Made by a program: the position numbers and the translations under genes. From Diphasiastrum complanatum (taxonomy: Eukaryota; Streptophyta; Lycopodiopsida; Lycopodiales; Lycopodiaceae), in assembly GCA_029204225.1 (NCBI GenBank), contig CM055100.1, positions 22,190,248-22,254,247 of the forward strand: DNA of 64,000 nucleotides, in the 5' to 3' direction. This document shows positions 59,832-64,000 of the stretch, piece after piece. Each line of letters begins with the position of its first letter. Within the stretch, counting starts at the first letter, position 1. The notes below the pieces were generated by a model. It was not told the DNA's origin and made no database searches. It saw only the letters and a program-made list of their open reading frames with translations.

Positions 59832-61819
59832 TGTTGTAAAGCTATAGCTCAGATCGATGTGCAATCACCTCACACGATGTAGGCATGATTAAAAGAAGTC
59901 TGAGGATCAATAAAATCTAGAGAGATAAAATGACTTTCTAGAAAGAGAAAATCCTAGAGAGAGAAAAAACGTGCTTTACCAGCCTGGGTAGAGTGCTTGG
60001 TATGAGGGGGAGTGTCGAATCCCACCAATATTATAGAGGAGTGCGGGTTGCGACTCAGGACGAGCTCCAACCAAGTCTCAGCCTCCCTTGCTGGAATGTT
60101 GTCATGGCTCTCGCCTTGGCATGCTAGTGCCCCAGAGACTAGGATCGGTCACACACTTGAAATGTAACCTTCTCAAATTTATCAATAAAGTGGGATTTTT
60201 CTCAAACTGACTCTGATTACCTTCTAGGTTTCAGTGTTCGGTAAAAGCGCCAGTTGTAAGGCCGCTTCAAAATTTTTAAGTTGGCACATAGCTGAGGGTC
60301 GTATCCCGGGACGCCAGCGGTATGCCATTGGGACCATTCGGTCCATGGCGCCAGCGGTATGCTGTCGGGACCATTTGGTCTAAGAACTGGTTGTCTCCAT
60401 ATCTGTCGCGGCTTGTGGTTCTGAGTGTTCCTTGCATGAACGTGAATGGGTTAAGCTCTTGGGGAATGGGCTCTAACCTGTCGGCTGAGTTGGTGTTGGG
60501 CCGGCGCCTCAAAGGGCGCTAGGACTTGAGCGGTTTCCCAACACGCACTTAAGTCTAACATTCATCCATCATGCACTTACGTAAAAGCCCACTCAGAAAC
60601 GTAATAAGCTTAACCATTCAAACTTAAGAAAACTGGAATCCCAACCAACCCGAAAGCCAACTCAGAATCCGTCCCCAAAAAGGTAACCAAAGGCAAAGAC
60701 AAGCCACACATGAAACCCAAGGCATAGTGGTCGCCAAACTGAACAATTGGCATAGCGGCAAGCCCCACGTCGATGACGAGGACCCTTAGGCGCCGACGAC
60801 ACAAAAAGGTTGTAGTAAGGGTCCTTCCACTTGGACCAGTCCCGGAGGCGAAACCGAAATGATAATCATCCCCAAGGATCAACTTTATTAGATTTGGAAG
60901 AGGTTACATTCATACATAGACTGACCGGTCCTGGGGCCACCAACACGTGCTGGGCATTGTGCATGGCTCGTGCTGGTAGAGGGAGCTGAGACCTAGCGAC
61001 TGGATTTCTGGCGCTGGTTGAGCTGCCCAAGTTTCTGTCTACCGGACTCCCCCTATAGTTCTGTTGTGATTCGACGCACCCCCTCTGGTTTGAAACATAG
61101 TGCTTTCTGGTAAAGCACGCTTTTAGGACTTAGTTTTTATTTTGTTGATTAAGCCTGGCAAGCCTGGCAGAATTAGTCTGGCTCCCGGACATGGGTCCCG
61201 GGAGCCGTCCTTGCGGCCGAATCAATTTGCTTTCCTGACTAGGCCATGACTCGAGCTCTAGAGCTAGCTCATGACTTGTGACTACTTGACTGGCTCACCA
61301 CAGGTCGGAGGCTCAGTCCTTGACGTTCTAACTTGCTCTGGGACCTTAGAGAGTGTCACCCCTTAGAGTCTTACAGGGCACGCTGGGTGCACCCGAGTTA
61401 GTTTTACAACAGTTGGATGGCTTGCTTGGGTGGAAGTTACCTGTTTATGGTTGTCCAGTCTGGCGTGGCGCCAGGTTGGCTTCCAGCGCTCGTGACGAAG
61501 CTTTCATTTGGTTAAGTCTGATGTAAGTTAGACCGCTTGCTTGGAATGGATGTTACTTGTTTGTAACAAAGCTTCGAGTTGGTTAAGTTTGATGTATGTC
61601 GGGCGGCTTGCTTGGAGGGAAGTCACCCACATCGGGACCCCCGATCTGGCATGGCTCCAAGTTGGATCTCAATGTTGGTTTTCGGAACTTCAAGTTGGTT
61701 AAGTCTGATCATTGTTGGCGAGTTGGCTGCTTGTATGTCAAGTGGGTTTGGATGGCAAGAGTTGAAGGCTGAGAAGCTAAGTCGTGGTTCCCGGCTCCCT
61801 TTGGGATGCCTGCGCTACA
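59832..61819 (+). mobile_element. 3' LTR of element I, split by a solo LTR
   Basis: Continuous with the 5' LTR sequence to 60493, and again from 61412 to 61819. Removing the insert and one GTTGG leaves about 1065 bp. Confidence 0.92.
60494..61411. mobile_element. Solo LTR (918 bp) with GTTGG target duplication
   Basis: Begins TGTTGGGCC and ends TTTTACAACA, so the ends are TGTTG/CAACA inverted. GTTGG occurs at 60489-60493 and 61412-61416, while the undisturbed 5' LTR of I has it once. No second LTR, PBS or interior. AATAAAG on the minus strand near 60885 hints at minus orientation. A 90-residue minus frame (60610-60882) is not recognised. Confidence 0.92.
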
Positions 61820-61824
61820 GAGTA

Positions 61825-62090
61825 GCTTAGACTGATCATTTGTAAAGCTTAATCTTACGGTGCCTTCACCTTTAATAGCCTGTGGCTATTGTCACCAAGG
61901 TGGACATATTTCTGAAAACTATAAGGTGTATAGGACTCGAAACAGCCAATAAGGCTAGTCATGTGTTGAGTGGCTCCGAAATCCATAAACCAAGAACTAT
62001 CGCCAGATGCTCCTTGATGGCTAGTCATGAAGGCATCATGATCCACTTCTTGAATAGGCTGTGGAGCTTCTACAACTGCATTTGCCACTT
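61825..62090 (-). pseudogene. Copia protease region (element F)
   Basis: SSWFMDFGATQHMTSLIGCF: the active site D-S-G-A-T reads D-F-G-A-T, so Ser is lost next to the catalytic Asp. Preceded by a linker with VVEAPQPIQEVDHDAFMTSH. The frame is cut by the insertion of element I just downstream in the pre-integrase spacer. Confidence 0.85.
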
Positions 62091-62900
62091 GATTCGACTG
62101 CCCCTTGTTGTTGTTCTTCGTTTGAAGTATCCGGTAGTCTTGAATTTCGTGGTTGTTTCGCTTGCAGTATCTACAGAACAGGTTCTTCTTTGTCTACGGG
62201 TTCGACTGTTCTTTATGCTGAGCTGGTCTCTGGTTTGGCTTTGATTGCTTCGGGACTTTCTTCTTCTTATTTTGCTTTGTCGTGCTCTTGTTGGTGTACA
62301 AGGCGTGAGAGTCAGCTGAGAAACTTGAGGCTTCATTCCTCTGCGTATCTTCCTGCAACAACATAGTAATGACTCTCGAAAGAGTCAATTTTGGATGAAT
62401 CGTGATGATCATCACCCAGCTATCGTATGAACTTGGCAAGCTTGTAAGCAGTTGCATTACTGCGTCTTGATCGTCTATGACAGATCCAACAACGGCCATT
62501 TGCCTTAGCAGGTTCTTGAACTGATTAATGTGATTCTACAGAGAATCACCATTCGTCATCTTGAGGGAGTAGAATTTCTTCCTGAGATGTAGCTTGGAAG
62601 CTATATCTCGCACTTTGTATAGTGTGTTCAAGATGTCCTAGACTTCTTTCGATGTCTGGGCCTCGGATACATGGCCGATCTGGGTATCCGTGATGTTGAG
62701 GATAATCAGCGCGAAAACCTTTCCATCCTTCAGCTTCCATCTGGCGATTGTTGCGTCGTCTGCTTCGGGTTTCCCTTCTGCATTGTAACAATGTCATACA
62801 ATTCTTTAGCCATTAGTACAGTTTTCATCTTAAATTTCCACATATGGTATTTGCTCCATCAAGCTTGTCCATGATGGGACTGGCTTTCCCTTGGGAATCC
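62091..62900 (-). pseudogene. Copia gag and zinc knuckle (element F)
   Basis: Frames 62194-62499 and upstream pieces to 62900. Includes MDSQGKASPIMDKLDGAN at the N-terminus, WKFKMKTVLMAKELYDIVTM, LLTSLPSSYDSWVMIITIHP and, near 62150-62180, YCKRNNHEIQDYR (worn knuckle). At least two frameshifts. Confidence 0.85.
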
Positions 62901-62959
62901 ATGTGGAAGAATTAGTTTAAGTGATAGGGAAAACTATCAGTGATTTAAGTATGAAAATC

Positions 62960-64000
62960 TGATACTGAAAATATAGAACAAGAAAACAATTACTCTATCG
63001 GCTAGTAGAGTCTTGTACTATAGAAGCTTATCAAGCTATGAAAATGGCTCTGTCGAACACGAACGAGAAACGAAACTCGAACGAAAAGTGTTCGTGCGCA
63101 GCAGAATGAGCCATATGATTCTTTCCCTAAGCATGACTACGCCTATCAGAACGAACAGAACGTTAGTGACGGAAATCACGGTCGCTTCTGATTACGTAGC
63201 CAAACATTTGTTAATAAAGCACCAGAAGAATTATTTATCGCAAAAGATTCGCGAAGAGAGAGACTGGACTCGACTGATAATTAGTCGCGAATGATTCGCG
63301 AAAGACAAGAAAAAATGTTAGTCGTCTATTACCAAATTGAGCAACCGTAAAAAGTCAGACAGAATGAAAAACAAGCATAACAATACTAACACAGATCTGA
63401 CCGCAACACAAAGAGCTGTTATCATATTTAAGTATATCAAATATACATGTCAATAATGCGGTAGAGCACAAGACAATAGCGGACGAAACCACATACTCTA
63501 CAAAGCTAATTCAATCTGTAAAAATGAATGAAACCTTATTACTAACAATAAAGAATCAATGCACAGAGCATCTACTTTTGTCTATCTCTGATACGCTTCT
63601 AATGCTAAATTTTCACACACTCGATCTTCAATCTCTTAATCGATGACCTCTGATCAATCAATCTCGTCCAACTAAATACTCAAATGGTATCCAATATATA
63701 TACATAATATTACATGTGTGCAGATGAAGAAAGTACAGAGTGGATGTGTTGTCTATAGGAGATCGCGAGCGGCTGCAATCGTTGTCCAATCTGTTAGCGC
63801 AATTGCATGGGGTGAGCATGAAGAGGCCGCGATGTTAGCCTTCGCTAAACTGAACGTTGGTGAAGATGCAAAAAATGTGACACTCTGACGAAATGCCTTA
63901 GGATTTGATTTACAAGGTGCCTTCGCTTTTCCTAGGGCACCTTCGGCATTTTGTAAGGCAGTGTTGCCTTTTCGCCTGTCACAAATCACGTGTAAAAACA
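62960..64000 (-). mobile_element. 5' LTR of element F, partial
   Basis: Shares GACTACGCCTATCA, GTGACGGAAATCACG and GATTACGTAGCCAAACA with LTR C. The U3 part at the window edge carries TCGCCTGTCACAAATCACGT, related to the ~52-bp units of LTR D. The PBS area near 62960 (TCTGATACTG) is worn. It continues beyond the window. Confidence 0.75.

Larger units (their letters stand above)
57133..61819 (+). mobile_element. Non-coding LTR retrotransposon I, complete with target duplication
   Basis: 5' LTR 57133-58289, PBS 58292-58304, interior of about 1.5 kb, PPT 59817-59831, 3' LTR 59832-61819 (with an inserted solo LTR). The 5-bp duplication GAGTA lies at 57128-57132 and 61820-61824, inside copia element F. 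No gag or pol, so it must have been mobilised in trans. Orientation follows PBS and PPT. Confidence 0.93.
55118..64000 (-). mobile_element. Ty1/copia element F, interrupted by element I; runs off the window
   Basis: Minus-strand order: LTR (from beyond 64000 to about 62960), gag, protease, [element I], GAG-pre-integrase, integrase, linker, RT, cut at 55118. Same family as C/D, judged by gag, linker and LTR text. RNase H and the 3' LTR are missing. Confidence 0.87.

Noticed and set aside
57133-61819. Short frames inside element I and its LTRs as genes
   Set aside because: The same frames recur in both LTRs and in the scrap at 44597, and none resembles a protein family.

Overview
The window is a piece of a repeat-rich land-plant nuclear genome. 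Two features look like host genes: an intronless copper-radical (glyoxal oxidase-like) oxidase at the left edge, and a PLATZ zinc-binding protein gene whose four recognisable exons lie on the minus strand at 38672-40554. Both families are typical of plants. Almost everything else is transposable-element DNA in several states of decay. The species cannot be fixed from the sequence. The mix of Ty1/copia, Ty3/gypsy, non-coding LTR elements, a Penelope-like relic and very long (CT)n tracts would suit a large, repeat-laden genome such as a fern or gymnosperm; that is inference only.

Layout. 1-1960: oxidase gene with a (GA)43 tract just upstream. 3460-4320: Penelope-like reverse transcriptase relic ending in a hairpin and a 135-bp (CT) tract. 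6940-10450: 3' part of a Ty3/gypsy element with integrase, then an extra broken ORF in the env position, then a polypurine tract and probable LTR. 10620-12535: 5' half of a minus-strand copia element (A). 12595-15600: degraded LTR/PBS-bearing element (M). 16177-27780: two nested copia elements (B/E, same family as A; C/D) that look as if they were split by an inversion. 28365-36785: a coding-poor LTR element (J) facing an inverted partner (K), with a duplicated block and a copia gag insert. 36785-38671: copia scraps and (CT)n. 38672-41500: PLATZ gene. 41500-44590: nothing recognised. 44597-49694: an LTR scrap, then two more copies (G minus, H plus) of the J/K family, each keeping a 3' LTR. 50860-53200: jumbled copia fragments. 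53204-55117: chromovirus remnant reduced to LTR, PBS, chromodomain, PPT and LTR. 55118-64000: copia element F, invaded by a non-coding LTR element (I, flanked by GAGTA), whose 3' LTR was itself invaded by a solo LTR (flanked by GTTGG).

How it fits together. Shared sequence links elements into families: A, B and E; C, D and F; J, K, G and H; I and the scrap at 44597. Target-site duplications and interruptions give a relative order of events on the right side (F, then I, then the solo LTR). Most element genes carry stops, frameshifts or lost catalytic residues, so no autonomous element in the window looks active. I found no clear new functional system. The best candidates for undescribed biology are the tandem primer-binding-site arrays, the env-position ORF of the gypsy element, the non-coding J/K/G/H family in inverted pairs, and the Penelope-like relic beside a (CT)n tract.
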